Source: Halichoerus grypus
Lineage: Eukaryota; Chordata; Mammalia; Carnivora; Phocidae
NCBI RefSeq assembly: GCF_964656455.1
Contig: NC_135718.1
Coordinates: forward strand, 131,609,966 to 131,673,965
Reading direction: 5' to 3'
DNA: 64,000 nt
Below the pieces are notes generated by a model. That model was given only the letters and a program-made list of their open reading frames with translations. It ran no database searches and was not told where the DNA came from. Positions 9,721 through 22,229 of this stretch are shown here, one piece after another. Position numbers and translations under genes: made by a program. Every line of letters begins with the position of its first letter. Within the stretch, counting starts at the first letter, position 1.

Positions 9721-12281
9721 GAGATGGGACTGAACATAGTTATCCCAGGTAAAACCTTGGTGGATGAGATTCACTGTGTAGTCCCTGTGCAGAGTGAAGC
9801 ATTCTTAAGCCTGGCCCTAGGTAGTATCCTGTCTGTCTCCCTTTTCCTCAGAGACTCCTGTGTGTGGGTCCTTGGGAATGACAGAACTCATCCTCCCTCC
9901 TGATTTTTATGATATGGCTGCATTGGGCAGGAACTATGCAGTTACGTGACTCTACATAATTGTACGTCCAGTTCCTATAAAAACTCAAGCAATTGCACGT
10001 TTTGTCTTATAAGCTGTCATGTTCACAAGGTGTCATGAGCTACGTTGAACCAGGTAGTTAACCCTGGCATGTTCCTTTTATATCCAGGCTCATAATCATC
10101 AAGAGGAGGAAATTTATCTCCCCTCTGATGTCTAATTGGCAAATCGTTGGGTTTCCATAAAGGTATGTGCTGAGGTCCCGATTGCAAGCCGGGTGGATGA
10201 AAACGTGCCAGTCCTGGTCAGCTCGTGCCGTGGCTGCTCTCTGTACCAGCCGACCAGCGCAGTACAAGCCTCAGTCGTGAGCATAACAGATTGTGGTTTA
10301 CTGGGTTATCTCATGAGGCCAAACAGAAGCTCCTACACTTTTGCATACATGGCTTTGTATCATCCTTTCAGGGTAGGGAATGATAGAGGGCAGTTGGGAG
10401 CAAAACATGCTTTAATGAGCAGTTGGGAAGATGCTAGAGACTCCCGAGGGCTTCCTGTGTCTCCCAGGCTCTGCCATTGGAATGCTAGCAGGACACACCT
10501 CAGGCTTTCAGCTTGCTGGAGCCAGACACCGCTGATCATGTCCCTTAACAACAGTGCTGGGGTGCAGGGAACTTTCAGTATTTGTTTTCTTGGCTCTCGT
10601 AAGTCCCATAATAATTCCGTGGTAGACACAGGAAGCAATGTGTGTCTGGTTCGAAGGATCTTTAATTTTCAGGAATTCACAGCCAATTAAATGAATTGAC
10701 TTTGATCCCGGTCCCTTTTAAAGGCAAAAGGCATGTCATCTTTATTGGGAGCTGACTGCGTTAAGTGGGAGGGTTTACAAGATAAGAAGAAAAGACAGAC
10801 TCTGCCGTAAGGACTTTTCATAATTGAAATGGGGAACATCAGACAGGCTGACAGAGAATAATAAGAACACATATGCGCATGGGCACATGAATCTAAAAAT
10901 AGGACCCCGTCTACGGCAGGTTCTAATAGTCACCGGGAAGGGAGGGAAGGTGGATTACTCGGGAGGGACTCATGCTTGGCTTAGGCAGGGAAAGGTAAAA
11001 GATAGCAGTTATGTTCTCAATTAGATTTGGTCCCAAGTTAATTGAAGTAAAGACTTTAATATCTAATTCCTTCGCTGTGCTGAAGTATCATGCTGGGAAG
11101 AGACACAGAGTCATATGGGAAGAGCTCAGTGTTAATGAAGGATTTAGGGAGAATGAGAAAAAAGGAGGGTTTGGAGTTTTCAGAGTTGAAAAAGGATCAT
11201 CGTTTCTGCTACCTCCTGTCCTTTTACATCGCCACCAATCACTGGATCATTGCCCCCTCGGGTTTTTGACTCAGGGAAGATCAATGAGCACAGCTCTGCT
11301 TCTTAACATATTTTGGGTACAGCTGGTTAAAGAACCAGGATTAGAAAATGAATCGAACAAAGTAGGATTATCTTCAACGGTAGGATGCTGAGCTGTGTTT
11401 GCTGATTTCTACTTAAGCAGTCGAGACAGGGCATCCTTGCATGAAGTTCAGACATCCCTCCCTAGCAGCCTCTGTGTTGAAGGAGAGGTTGTGGAACAAG
11501 TCTGGCAGCTCTCAGCCTGCACCCTTGTAAACAACAGATGTTCAGAACTACTGTGTTCTGGGGGTAGGGGTGGGGGTTTCTGTTGGTGCTTGAAATTCTT
11601 TGAATTTATACGCAGCATCTCGAGGATTTAGCAAAAGGAGCAAGTCGGATGGATTTGATTCTATGGCATACAGGTGGAAATGATGCCCGAGACAGTTCCT
11701 TTGCAAGACAGAGCCCACGCTCCTTAGTGGACTCTGACAGAGAACCAGGGAAGCCAGGCCGGCAGGCCTAGTAAAGAAGGATCCAGCTTCCTAGGTGTAT
11801 TGACTTTCTGCCCTCCTCCCGGCCCCTCTTCTTATACATGGGCTCGATTGGTCCGCCACCTCCTTGCTTCTGTTTTATCTGGTCGTGGGTGGAAACGTGT
11901 GCCCTTCCCAGCCACAGAGTCCCACGTACACACGCACACCGACATTCAGGTGGGCGTGCCACAGAGACTTTTCCATTAGCACCTCCTGAAGCCATTCGGG
12001 TTCTTATAACGTACGGATTACATGGTATTGTTAGGGGCTTTGTCTTGGCTGCTAACCTTATTCGTGTACATTTTCAGCGTTGGGTTTGCCAGGTCTCTGT
12101 TACGTTATTCACTGGAAGTAAATGAAGATAATGTTCCTTGTAGAGAGTTCAGTTAGGCGTCTTTTCTCCCCACCCCACTCCCAGCCCTGAAACACACATG
12201 CTGAGTTTCTGGCTAGATGGTAAGTGCTTAGAACACCTACTTTACAGCCTAGTTTAGGGAAACCACATGGAAAAAAGATAC
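9721..12281. other. Unique intron sequence
   Basis: About 2.5 kb with no repeat I recognise. A 184-codon open frame (10136-10690, +) has no domain, signal peptide or coding-like composition. The length of unbroken unique sequence would make this a reasonable place to look for conserved non-coding elements. Confidence 0.5.
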
Positions 12282-12291
12282 ATAATGCATC

Positions 12292-12312
12292 GTTTCTTTC
12301 TTTCTTTCTTTT

Positions 12313-12363
<51 letters not shown>

Positions 12364-12384
12364 CTTTCTTTCTTTCTTTCTTTC

Positions 12385-12432
<48 letters not shown>

Positions 12433-12486
12433 TTCTTCTTTCTTTCTTTTTCTTTCTTTCCTTTCTTTCTTTCTTTTCTTTCTCTC
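12292..12486. repeat. (TTTC)n microsatellite
   Basis: About 190 bp of near-pure TTTC with scattered interruptions. It is the expanded tail of the adjoining SINE and is expected to vary in length between individuals. Confidence 0.97.
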
Positions 12487-12574
12487 TTAAGTAAGCTCTA
12501 TGTGGGGGGCTTGAACTCACGACCCCGAGATCAAAAGTTGCACCCTCCACTGGCTGAGCCAGCCAGGTACCCCT
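12292..12574 (-). mobile_element. Older CAN-SINE with a long (TTTC)n tail
   Basis: Reversed older CAN-SINE: 'gctctatgtggggggctt', 'gaactcacgaccccgaga' and 'ctgagccagccaggtacccc'. Its A-rich tail has become about 190 bp of TTTC on this strand (AAAG on the element strand). Near-identical flanks ataatgcatc (12282-12291) and ataatacatc (12575-12584) are the target duplication. Confidence 0.88.
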
Positions 12575-12869
12575 ATAATACATCTTTAGTAGGCTTTCTT
12601 GTTTCCAAATTAGAGAAGACTTTAGAAAAGTTCGCACCTTTAATCAAACGAAAAAAGCAATTTATCAGGTCTGGGCCAGTTTTCAAGCCACTCTAGTCAG
12701 AAATATTGGCTTGAAAATCTTTGATAAGCTCACTTATTATTTTGGGGGCTTAAGAACATCCTTGTGCTTTTCTTTCTTCTGGAAAACAAATGCACTCCTG
12801 GCCCTTTTGTTCATTAACATAGAAAGTTTTGGTGAACACCAATCCTGTTACGTGAGGTTCACCTGCATA

Positions 12870-13275
12870 TTTCAGCAATTTATACGTTTATTCAGCACTT
12901 AGTCTACACCAAGGGCTATGCTAGGAATTAAATACACACAGAAGAATAAGCCACTGTTCTCATGGAGGTTCTCATTTAATGTGAAATATTTTAAGGTTGT
13001 GCGTGTGTGTGTGTGTGCACGTTTGTGCACATGTGTGTTCTGAGAAGGTGAAGAGTTCAAGGTTGAGGAGCCAGAATTGTTGAGTGACCCTTTAAGTCAC
13101 CCATATTATATGTGATTTGGTCATAAACACTTGGCTTCATCTTCATAATCAGTAATGACTGACGGGTTGTGGCAGGTGCCGGGGTCACAGAGTGGTATAG
13201 AACCCAGCTTCTGCCCTCAGGAGGCTCACTGTGTCATGTGGAAGACAGGAGGTTTATATGAAAAAAAGATAGCAC
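12870..13275 (-). repeat. LINE L2 3' end relic(s)
   Basis: Contains 'cgtttattcagcacttagtc' and 'caagggctatgctaggaatt' (reversed L2 terminus), then 'cttctgccctcaggaggctc' about 200 bp later. The second piece may be a separate L2 fragment. Confidence 0.5.
12999..13017. repeat. Short (TG)n microsatellite
   Basis: About nine TG units, with further broken TG-rich sequence after it. Confidence 0.85.
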
Positions 13276-14383
13276 AAAGTAGCATATATTTAGTGCCAAA
13301 GGAGAGATGGGAGAAAGGATTTCTTTTCACTTTTCTCCAGAATGGGATCTTTAAACATTGCTTTTGGTATCATTTTAGACTTACAGAAAAGTTGCAAGAA
13401 TGGTCGGAGAATTTCTGTCATTTATCCAGTTTGTCCGAAAGTGTTAACATATTACTACATTTGCTTTCTACTTCTTTTTCTCTCCATACACAACTCACGC
13501 ACATACATATTTTTTTTCTGAAACACTTGAGCATAATTTGCAGACATGATGCCCCTCTACCTCCACATACTCCAATGTGTATTCACTTAAAATAAGGTTG
13601 TTCTATGACATAATGACCAGTACAGTGATCAAAATCAGGGTATAAATATTGACAGAATAATATTATATAATCCACAGACATTTAGATTTATCATTTGTTC
13701 CCCAAATTTTCTTTTTGGCCAAAGAAAGGCCGGGATTATGCATTTCATTCAGTTGCCTTGACTCTTTAGTTTCCTTTGATGTGGAATGGTTTCCAGTTCT
13801 TTCATTGTAGTCCATGTGGGGAGCATTCAGCTCAGTTATTTTGTAGAATGTCTCCTAATTTGGTGTCTCTGATAATGTCCGGTATTTCTTTATGATTACA
13901 TTTAGGTCATGTGCTTTGGACGGGAATACCATTGGAGTGATGTTATATTCTCAGCGCATTATATCAGGAGTCACTGGCTGATGATTTCCCACTATTGGTG
14001 ATGTTAACTTCGATCATTTGCTTAGGGTGGTGTCTGCCAGATTTCTCTACCATAAAGTTATTCTAGTTTATGCTTTGTAATTAATGCATGATTTTGGAGA
14101 GATGCTTTGAGACCATGTAAATATCATATTGTTCTTCAAAACTTCCACCTATCAGTTGTAACATGTGGTGATGATTCTCGCTTGAATCAGTTATTATGAT
14201 GATGGTTACCAAATGGTAATTTTCCTAGTCTCCATCATTTTTTTCTACATTTATCTGTCGGGATTCTGCTGTAAGGAAGAACTTCTCCATCTCCCCCAGG
14301 TATTTGTCTAGTTATTTGTGTATATCAATTTGGACTCATGGATTCTGCTTTTATTCAACAGATTATAATCCCCCCCCTTTTTT

Positions 14384-14579
14384 TTTTTAAAGATTTTTAT
14401 TTATTTATTTGACAGAGAGAGACACAGTGAGAGAGGGAACACAAGCAGGGGGAGTGGGAGAGGGAGAAGCAGGCTTCCTGCCGAGCAGGGAACCCGATGC
14501 GGGGCTCGATCCCAGGACCCCGGGATCATGACCTGAGCCAAAGGCAGGCGCTTAACGACTGAGCCACCCAGGCGCCCCT
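14384..14579 (-). mobile_element. CAN-SINE inserted in the tail of an older CAN-SINE
   Basis: Poly(T), AAAGATTTTTATTTATTTAT, 'gggaacacaagcagggggag', and the reversed head GAGCCACCCAGGCGCCCC. The flanks CCCCCCCTTTTTT (14371-14383 and 14581-14593) are shared, so this copy went into the T-tract of the SINE at 14580-14776. Confidence 0.88.
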
Positions 14580-14776
14580 CCCCCCCCTTTTTTAAGGAGT
14601 TTATTTATTTATTTGAGAGAGTGAGTGAGAGAGCAGGAGCAGGGGCTGGGGAGGGGAGGCAGAAGCAGACTCCCCGCTGAGCAGGGAGCCCGACACTGGG
14701 CTCCATCCAGGGACTCCAGGATCATGACCTGAGCCGAAGGCAAACACTTATCCGACTGAGCCACCCAGTTGCCCCT
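14580..14776 (-). mobile_element. Older CAN-SINE (host of the nested copy)
   Basis: Reversed SINE with 'ctccccgctgagcagggagc', 'ctccaggatcatgacctgag' and a degraded head 'ccacccagttgcccc'. Outer flanks 'gattataatcc' and 'ggttataatcc' are its likely duplicated target, spanning both SINEs. Confidence 0.85.
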
Positions 14777-15150
14777 AATAGGTTATAATCCTTCTACCTT
14801 TATTTATTTTGATGTTCATTCCAGGCTTGGCTAGTGGAGTCCCTTCAAGCTGGTTCCTGTGTCCTTTTGACACGTCCCCACCATTCAACTTTCTGGCACA
14901 AAAAGTTGTTCTAGCCTCATCTTGTACTTTCCTTGCTTCACTTTAGAAGCCCTTTCTTCCGAGAGCCCTGGATCCTGTTAATGTTGAATGGTATTTAGAA
15001 ACCACGGATACTAGGTGTGCTCTTTGTTACTAGACTACCACTGTTTATAGTCCCTGTCAGCAGACAGAGGCAGTAAACAGGTGTGTGTGCATGCATGCGT
15101 ATACCCACATACTTCTCTGTCTATCTATATGCTTATCTCTAGTAAAGCCT

Positions 15151-17599
15151 ACAAGGCACATCAATATCTTCAGTTCCAGTCCATCACCACATGTTTTATT
15201 CTGTTTTCTCCCTTTTCCACATCTATAACCCTGTTCTCTGAACAGTGAGAAATCTGGCACCCATTATCTGTCATATATGTATTTAATTGCTCAGTCCTAG
15301 GATATACATAAGATAGTTTCAGAACGGCTAACCCATGCCTCTGAAGAAGATGACTACTAACTAGACTTTAATATAGGTTTAGAGGGTATTGTCTGTCTGT
15401 TTGTTTGTTTCCAGCCTTAAGGACCAAAACACAGGGTTCAAAAAGTTGGCTGTCAGTTCCTTCTCTTCCAACCTCCAGACCTTCAGTGTGGTTATATTAC
15501 TGGTTTGAAATACCATTTGGTTTATTTATTTCTGTTTGTATTGTATTTTTTCCCCTTCAGAATGAGGTCTTGATGGACATTTCTCACCGACAAATCTTTT
15601 CTCTTGAGTCGAGTTTGAGCAGCCTTGGGAGAAGTGAGAGACCTGCTTATCCATAGATGTACTTAGGGCATTATCAGAAGTCAGTGCTGGGGCCATAGGC
15701 CAGACACAGGGTGGACACTGAGGACCATCTTCAGGCCATTTTCCCCTCATTGCTGGGCCCACCGTGACTGTGGGAAAGCCACTGGATGGGTTATGACCCT
15801 CGCCACTTTCTCTCATGTTCTCCCTGCTGTTCTCCATGAACACCTCTCTTGCATTTAGGGAATCAAGAGTCCCCCTCTCATCTCAGTTCTAGGCTGATTA
15901 CCAGCAACTCATGTAATATGCTTGATGTTGTACCTTGGACGATCTGGATCTGGTCCTTCGGAGGTGAAGCTGCAGGATACTGCTCACTGATAGCCAGACT
16001 TACAGAATTTTTGGCCCTGTTGCTGGCCTGTTTGCTGGCTCCCTGTTCTGACGCCCCCACTGTTTCTTCTCCTCGGCTTTCTGTGCTCAGATGCTCTGGC
16101 CTCTCTAAAAGTTGTTTTGCACCAATGTTGACCTGGCCATTGTCTCCTCTCTGCCTGGGGATGGGTTCCATATTCCCCTTCCTTTGCCCCATGTAACTCT
16201 TCCTCCATCTCCCACACACTTATTCTATTTCTCTCTTTCCTCCAGACACATATAACATGGTCAGTGCTGCTGAATCCAGCTGTTCTGAATCTTGCCTTCA
16301 GCTTAAGTTCAAAAACAGATGGACCCAAAGCATCCTAGATGTTGTGCCAGTTTCCACCACATGAAAACAAGTTACTGAAAAGCATCAGAAAATTTTAGAA
16401 TAGTTTTGAGGTTTGATTCTCTGTCTTCTTAATAGTCCTCCCTGCCCGACTTCTCCATCTCTCCTGACCCCTCTCCACGTTATATGTGCCTTATTGGACA
16501 GGGGCTGGTTTCTAAAACCTTTGCCCCCAATTTCCCTCTCTCTTTTGCAGGTAGGTTTAGCCATTGGGAGGAGACCACGTTGAGGATCAAGCTGGGTTGT
16601 TGCTCTTTTTCTCATTGTCTGTGCCTTTTTTGAATCTCCTATCAAGGGCTGAGGAATTTCTGTCCTTTTGGCCATAGAGAGAAGATGAAGCTGGGGTCTC
16701 TGTGTTTATAAATATGTGTGCATTTACTGGTCAAAGAAGTCACTAACTTGGGAATAAAGTTTATGTTCTTCTGCTGACGTTATCGGTAGGGGTGCAGAAA
16801 GGCGCCAGTCCCACAGCCTACCCTTGCACTGCTATAGACAGGGAGCATGTTCCTTGGGAAACCCTGATGTTGTGCTCAGTACTGCTCTCCTCATTCTTCC
16901 CATTTGCTAACAGCTTTCTCCCAATGTTCTGAGGAACACTGTTGAACTTCAACATTTCTGTTCGCCCTGAATCTGAGAGAAAGAGAATCAACATGGTGGG
17001 CCAGTTATCTTACACGTGCATTAGGCAGATACTAGTAGTCATTTACAGAGCTTCAGGAGAAAGTTGTTGGCGCAGTCCAGTAATTGTCAGGTGCCCACTC
17101 TGACCAGAGTACTAAGCTGCTGTCAGGAGTATCCTCAAGAGAAGTCGTCAGGGCTTGAGCTTCTCAAAGTTCAGGGACCCATGATTCATATGTTACGGTG
17201 TGTATGTACATAACACTTCCCTCCCTCCCTCCCTCCTTCGCTCCTTTCTTTGGAGAATACTTGGAAGAGAATTCTTAGTTTCTCAAAAAGGATCTGGGAT
17301 ATGTAATCACCCCTAAAAAAGATCTTATAAAAATATTTTGTAGTACAAGCTGGAATACACACATGTATAGACATTTCACGGTGTATTTTTAAATAACTGA
17401 GAACAGCATTTTTGTAAAACAATCCCTGTAGGTCTTTGCTCTCTGTGTTGTACTCTGATATTTTCTACTTTGTTCTGTGTTGCTATGTCCCACTGTTTTT
17501 GCTTTCATTTTTTGTGGAATTCTGGGTGGTAACCTGGTAAATTGATTTATTAACCCTACTAATAGGTTGTATCCCGGTTTGAAAAACATTGCTTTAAGA
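15151..17599. other. Mostly unique intron sequence
   Basis: No exon or repeat family recognised apart from a short (CCCT)n stretch at 17217-17238. Open frames on both strands near 15.5-16.7 kb have no domain-like content. Confidence 0.5.
17217..17238. repeat. Short (CCCT)n microsatellite
   Basis: Five CCCT units within a pyrimidine-rich stretch. Confidence 0.85.
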
Positions 17600-17940
17600 G
17601 CATTGGTTCTTAAAATTTTGGTGTGCATGATATTACCTGGGATGTGTATTTAAAATGCAGATTCCTGGGGTACCTGGCTGGCTCCGTCAGAGGAGGGTGC
17701 AACTCTTGATCTTAGGGTTGTGAGTTCAAGCCCCACATTGGGTGTAGAGATTACTTAAATAAATAAAACGTTCAAAAAATAAAAAAAATAAAATGCAGAT
17801 TCCTGAGCATCACTGTACCCCTAGGGAAGCAGAATCTCTGGCAGAGGAGCACCAGAATCCATATTTTAAAAAAGCACCACAGGTGACTCTGATGCACAGT
17901 GATGTGGGGGTCCTGGAGACTCACACTTCTAAGCTACCCT
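17600..17940. repeat. MER5A relic split by a CAN-SINE
   Basis: Left part 'agcattggttcttaaaattt' and 'aaaatgcagattcctg'; right part 'agcagaatctctggcagagg' and 'acaggtgactctgatgcaca'. The SINE at 17668-17788 separates the halves. Confidence 0.7.
17668..17788 (+). mobile_element. Older, short CAN-SINE
   Basis: Head 'gggtacctggctggctccgt', then 'gagggtgcaactcttgatct', 'tgtgagttcaagccccacat' and an AAATAAATAAAA tail. The CT-rich middle of younger copies is absent. It is flanked by a perfect 17-bp duplication, taaaatgcagattcctg, at 17651-17667 and 17789-17805. Confidence 0.93.
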
Positions 17941-18989
17941 CAGACTTAGGGGCCTGGCTGCTCAAGGCTTCAGGCCACACACTCCCTTGGAGATCGCAGA
18001 TATTAGTGGCTATCATCTGAATCCACACCGAGAATCTCCCCATGGATTTTTCTCTCTTGGATCTTGATTTCCCTTGATAGTCCTCCGGTTCTAATAAGTG
18101 CTTTGGCTCTGCTGGAAGCAGAGAAGGAGTTAACTGAGGCCACAGAGCAGAGAGGGAAGGAACTCCAGGGTCATTTTACAGAGCGGCTGGGGTGTGGCCC
18201 AGGGCTTCAGTAGGTGCCCAGAGCCAGTCCCAAATTAGAATGGGGTGGGATTCAAAACTGCTTTTCCTAGTCACTTGCCTTTCATGTGTAACCACATGCA
18301 GTGTGTCAACATGCTTTCCGGCGCCGTTAAGCACCAGCAGTTTTGTTCCCTCTGGGTTCACGGACCCTTGGTATTCCGGTTATGTGTTGTCTTGGAATAG
18401 CTCTGTGCTCCGGGGCTCGGGCAGCTGAGCATTGTCCATTAACTCTTTCAGCACCAGGGCCCTACAGATGCTAAGGGCTTTTTAGTTGAAATAGAGCAAC
18501 AACCACTGTGAAATGAGAAAATGATGGCTACTCAGGAGACCTAGGTTCTTGCCCTGCTCTACCACCTGAGCCTCAGTTTCCTCATTTAGAAAATGATGTT
18601 AGGTCTAGACTCTAGACCACCTAGAAAGTCTCTTCTAGATCTGACGTTCCATGGTGCTACTTTTTGTACCCTCTGGCTTTCTCTCTGCACTTGAACAAGT
18701 CTTTCTTCTAAATTCTCTTCTAGGTTGGGCATAGGAGAGTCACCGAGTTGGGAAGTTTCCAGAGAACCCAGCTGATAAGTTAATAACAACAAAATATATT
18801 CCTCTTTAGTGCACCGATGAAGTATAAAATTGATAAAGCCAAGTTCATTGCAAACTTGGGTAGTAAGGCCTGGGAATTTTGAGACCTGTTTGTCTTTTCA
18901 GACATGACTCTAGCCACTTTGTTTTGTGGGTGTGAACCCATTGCATGGACTGTCAAGTGATAATAATAGTTATAACAATAATAACAAAT
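17941..18989. other. Unique intron sequence with a small MIR fragment
   Basis: 'tgagcctcagtttcctcatt' at about 18545-18612 is a MIR core fragment on the + strand. The rest is unrecognised. Confidence 0.5.
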
Positions 18990-19232
18990 GATGACAATAC
19001 TGATGTGTAGATGTAGAGCACTTCAGTGTTTATGAACTTTTTTTATGGGCATCACCTTGTTTGACTTGATCTTCACAATAGCCTTGTGAGTTAGGTGGGG
19101 CAGTTCTGCTGTCCCCATTTATTTCTTTAAGTGGCTAAAGAAATGTTGAGGCCCAGAGTGCCTCTGTGGCTGATGCAAGATTACCTGGCTGTAGCAAGTG
19201 GCAGAGCTAAGACTAGACTCTAGGTCAGAGGC
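18990..19232 (-). repeat. MIR SINE
   Basis: Reversed MIR: 'gatcttcacaatagccttgt', 'gaggcccagagtgcctctgt' and 'gtggcagagctaagactaga'. Confidence 0.7.
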
Positions 19233-19725
19233 ATGGTTCAGGGTGCTTTGCAGAGTACCACCTCACTGGGACGGGGTACCATCGTTCATCTGGATTCCTT
19301 ACAGACCTGTAGAACTCAATCACCTGCTAACCTGGAAATTGACCAGGGCATCTCTTACTCCACCCAAACCTTTAGAATTTTGCCAGCAAAGTATCGGCAT
19401 GGTTAATAATATGCTGTCATTTAGAGCACACAGCCAGTGGGTGTACAAACTCAGTCACTCAGTAACCACCCAGATACATGCTACCACAGTTGTTTGGCAG
19501 GATTGATGGAGGCTGAAGATACTAAACTATTCATTAAATGAATTGTTTTACTGTGCTCAACATTTACAAGATTTCTGTGACTGTGGCATCTGTCAGTAGT
19601 CACTGCTGATTAGGTACCTGCCCATTTCTTGGTGATAGATGTTCATTGACTATTCCAAAATATACCCTGTCCTCAAGAGACTTCCTTCCAATAAGGCAAG
19701 ATAAATATCAAAATAACACATGAGA
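19233..19725. other. Unique intron sequence
   Basis: Nothing recognised. Confidence 0.5.
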
Positions 19726-19908
19726 GGGTGCCTGGGTGGTTTAGTCGGTTAAGCATCTGCCTTCGGCTTAGGTTGTGATCCCCGGGTCCTGGGATCCAGT
19801 CCCACATTGGGCTCTCTGCTCCTCAGGGAGCCTGCTTTTCCCTCTGCCTCTGCCTCTCTCTCTCTCTCTCTCTCTCATGAATAAATAAATAAAATCTTAA
19901 AAAAAAAA
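19726..19908 (+). mobile_element. CAN-SINE
   Basis: Head 'gtgcctgggtggtttagtcg', 'ggttaagcatctgccttcgg', a TC-repeat middle and an AATAAATAAATAAAATC tail. Flanks aacacatgaga (19715-19725) and aacacgtgaga (19909-19919) differ at one CpG-type site, which suggests moderate age. Confidence 0.92.
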
Positions 19909-22229
19909 AACACGTGAGAACTGATAGCAATGCATGAGGCTGATCCGATGACTATTTAGACTTCAGTCCATTTAGCTCTGTAGTTTCAAAGAATCAAGTG
20001 CTATTTCTTTATTCTTCCTTCTTCATTGTTGTTGTGAGCCATGTAAGGGAACTCATTATCCCATTAACAGGTATTCAGGAGGGGGAGGTCTGAAACTTAG
20101 GGATACCCTTTCTTCCCAAGTGGCTTGTTGGTACTTGGCATGCTTATGCACCATTTGCCAGGCAGGAGTTATTGGCCGTAGATCAAGCTTCTCAGCTCAT
20201 GCCTGGTGCCAGGGAGATGCCTGCTCCCAAGGTAGTGGTTACTGCTTTGAAAATAAGTGTGTGGATTTTGGGTGACGTCATTCCAGTTTGGCACAGACAG
20301 GTATTTCTCTGGAATGAGCTAGCAGGGGTGAGCCAGGCTGTCTGTCTCAGTCATCTCCCAAGATTTCATTCATTCAAAAAATCTGTTAACACATCTGCGT
20401 ATATTTTTTTTTCCTGTGTGTTTGTCATGTGCTGTAATTACTTACGGGGTTTCTGGTGACATCTTAATTAACTAGAGAAGAAAAAACAAGATATAATTGT
20501 AGAGTTATTCACAGATTATTCTGTGGAATTCTTATATAAGGGATATGTGTTAACTGTAGTGTAGATGGTTATAAAATCTTCTAAAACTGAGAAACATATT
20601 TTTTGTTCCTTGCTCATTGATCATACCTTTGTTATGTCTTTTGCTCTTGCTATGATGTTTTAAGTGAATTAGCTCACACCTTTTGATATGATCACAGCCT
20701 ATTTTGGGGGGCTTTCAGGATGGAAATGTAATACATAAATGAATTTCTAGGCCTTTGGTTCTATGGATTATATTGGGGTGAGGTGCATAGTGTTTGTTCT
20801 CTAGTATTTAGATTGTACCCAGAGTTACACAGGGAGAGTTTAGTACCCTCTTTGTTTATACCTCCCTATAGTTCTGAGAACACTAGTGGCAAGACAGAGA
20901 GTATAAACAAAGGGAAGGTCCCAGGTCTGCAGAAGCCATAGAGAAGGCTGCTGGGCAGGCAGATCTTTGTCAGCCAGACCAGGGTTCCACAACAGGTCAG
21001 TGTACACACGAGCATTGAGACCAGGATAAGATGTGGGTTGTGGCTCATGGACAGTCTAGGAGCAAGAAGACCATGTATTAGATCCAGGAGATTCTGCAAA
21101 CGTGGGAGAAGCAGGTCAGAAACAAGAATGTTGCTCCCTTTATCTCTAGTGCTCAGAACAGTACCTGGCACTTAGGAAGTACTCAGTCATGATTTGTTCA
21201 TTGAATGAAATAAGAAGACTTTAGAGAAGGGACCTGGACAATAAGATGTCAGAAATCTAGGCAAGAAATCTGAATGACAGAGATTTAAATCTTGTGTAGA
21301 CACCCTCCAGTGCTGCCGGGTCTGGTCTCAGTGGGGTCCACAGAGCTGTCTTGAGTGATTAAAAGAATCTCCAGCCTCCTTCTCCGTGCCATGAACACGG
21401 GGTGGGGTGGGGATGGCTGAAGGGAAAGCAAAGTCTCCTGCCTGTCATAAATTGATGGAGACATCTTCGGTTAGGGTCTACAATGGCTCAGATTTGAGGA
21501 CCCCTCCCAGTTCTCTGACCTAACCCGGAGGGGGGGCGGGGAGGGACGTTGGTCTTATAATCATTCAGGAAATAGTTATTAAGATATCAGACACGATGCC
21601 AGTCCAGTTCTCAACTTCAAAGCAGATTCTTCAGCTCTCAGCTTGTGGACATACCATGATCCCAGGGGTGTGGCTGGGCTCCCTGGAACTAATCCAGAGC
21701 CACAAGAAGGCCATTTCCATACAGCACTTCCCCCAAACCTGATTATAGGGGACAATTTAGGCTATTTTGAGGAAGGTGGGTACACCACTGCTTGAATCCT
21801 TTCTAATCATCTGTCTCCGCTCCTGAAGACAATTTGTGGGATGAACTTGTCCCTGAAAAGGTGAAAGCTCATTTCTCCATACATAGAATATACATTTTTG
21901 CCTTTGGCCCTTTTCCTGTCTCGGAGCTCTCCTACCCTGATCTCACTGCCGGCAAAGCTGAAGCGGACCTGTGATAAGCCCCGAGAAGTGTGCCTGCCCC
22001 CTCCCACGCTGGTGCTGTCTTTGGAAACCTGCCTCCAGCCTGCCACCGAGCTCCTGGGTCACACAACCAGTGGCCACCATTACAGGCAGAATCTTTTTCA
22101 AGTCACTTCCCACCTTGGTGATTTTTTTTTTCCTCCCCTCCTTCTTTTAACACCTTCCCCAGCAAATCCCATCCATCCTCTGGCTTATCTGGGTCAGCAA
22201 GGGTCTGATTTTATGCATGGCGCTGTCAA
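19909..22229. other. Mostly unique intron sequence
   Basis: One L2 3' end lies at 21120-21215. A G-rich tract with quadruplex potential lies at 21530-21545. Nothing else is recognised. Confidence 0.5.
21120..21215 (+). repeat. LINE L2 3' terminus
   Basis: 'cagaacagtacctggcactt' and 'ttgttcattgaatgaaat' are the characteristic L2 end on the + strand. Confidence 0.65.

Larger units (their letters stand above)
13340..15150. repeat. Old L1M-type LINE 3' region relic, hosting two CAN-SINEs
   Basis: A long, diverged block with phrases I associate with old L1M 3' untranslated sequence: 'cttacagaaaagttgcaaga', 'ttgtagaatgtctcctaatt', 'ttgatcatttgcttaggg'-like text, 'gtgtccttttgacacgtccc' and 'gaatggtatttagaaaccac'. 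It is cut by two SINEs at 14384-14776. The family and orientation are from memory and need RepeatMasker. Confidence 0.5.

Noticed and set aside
10136..10690. 184-codon open frame on the + strand
   Set aside because: No recognisable domain, signal peptide or transmembrane pattern, no splice context, and it lies inside an intron. Length alone is not enough in a 64 kb window.
12292..12486. Regular repeats that could be taken for a CRISPR array
   Set aside because: A tetranucleotide microsatellite in a mammalian intron, with no spacers.
12254..12637. 127-codon frame rich in Lys, Glu and Arg, and Ser/Phe/Leu-rich frames opposite
   Set aside because: These are translations of the TTTC microsatellite and SINE, not proteins.
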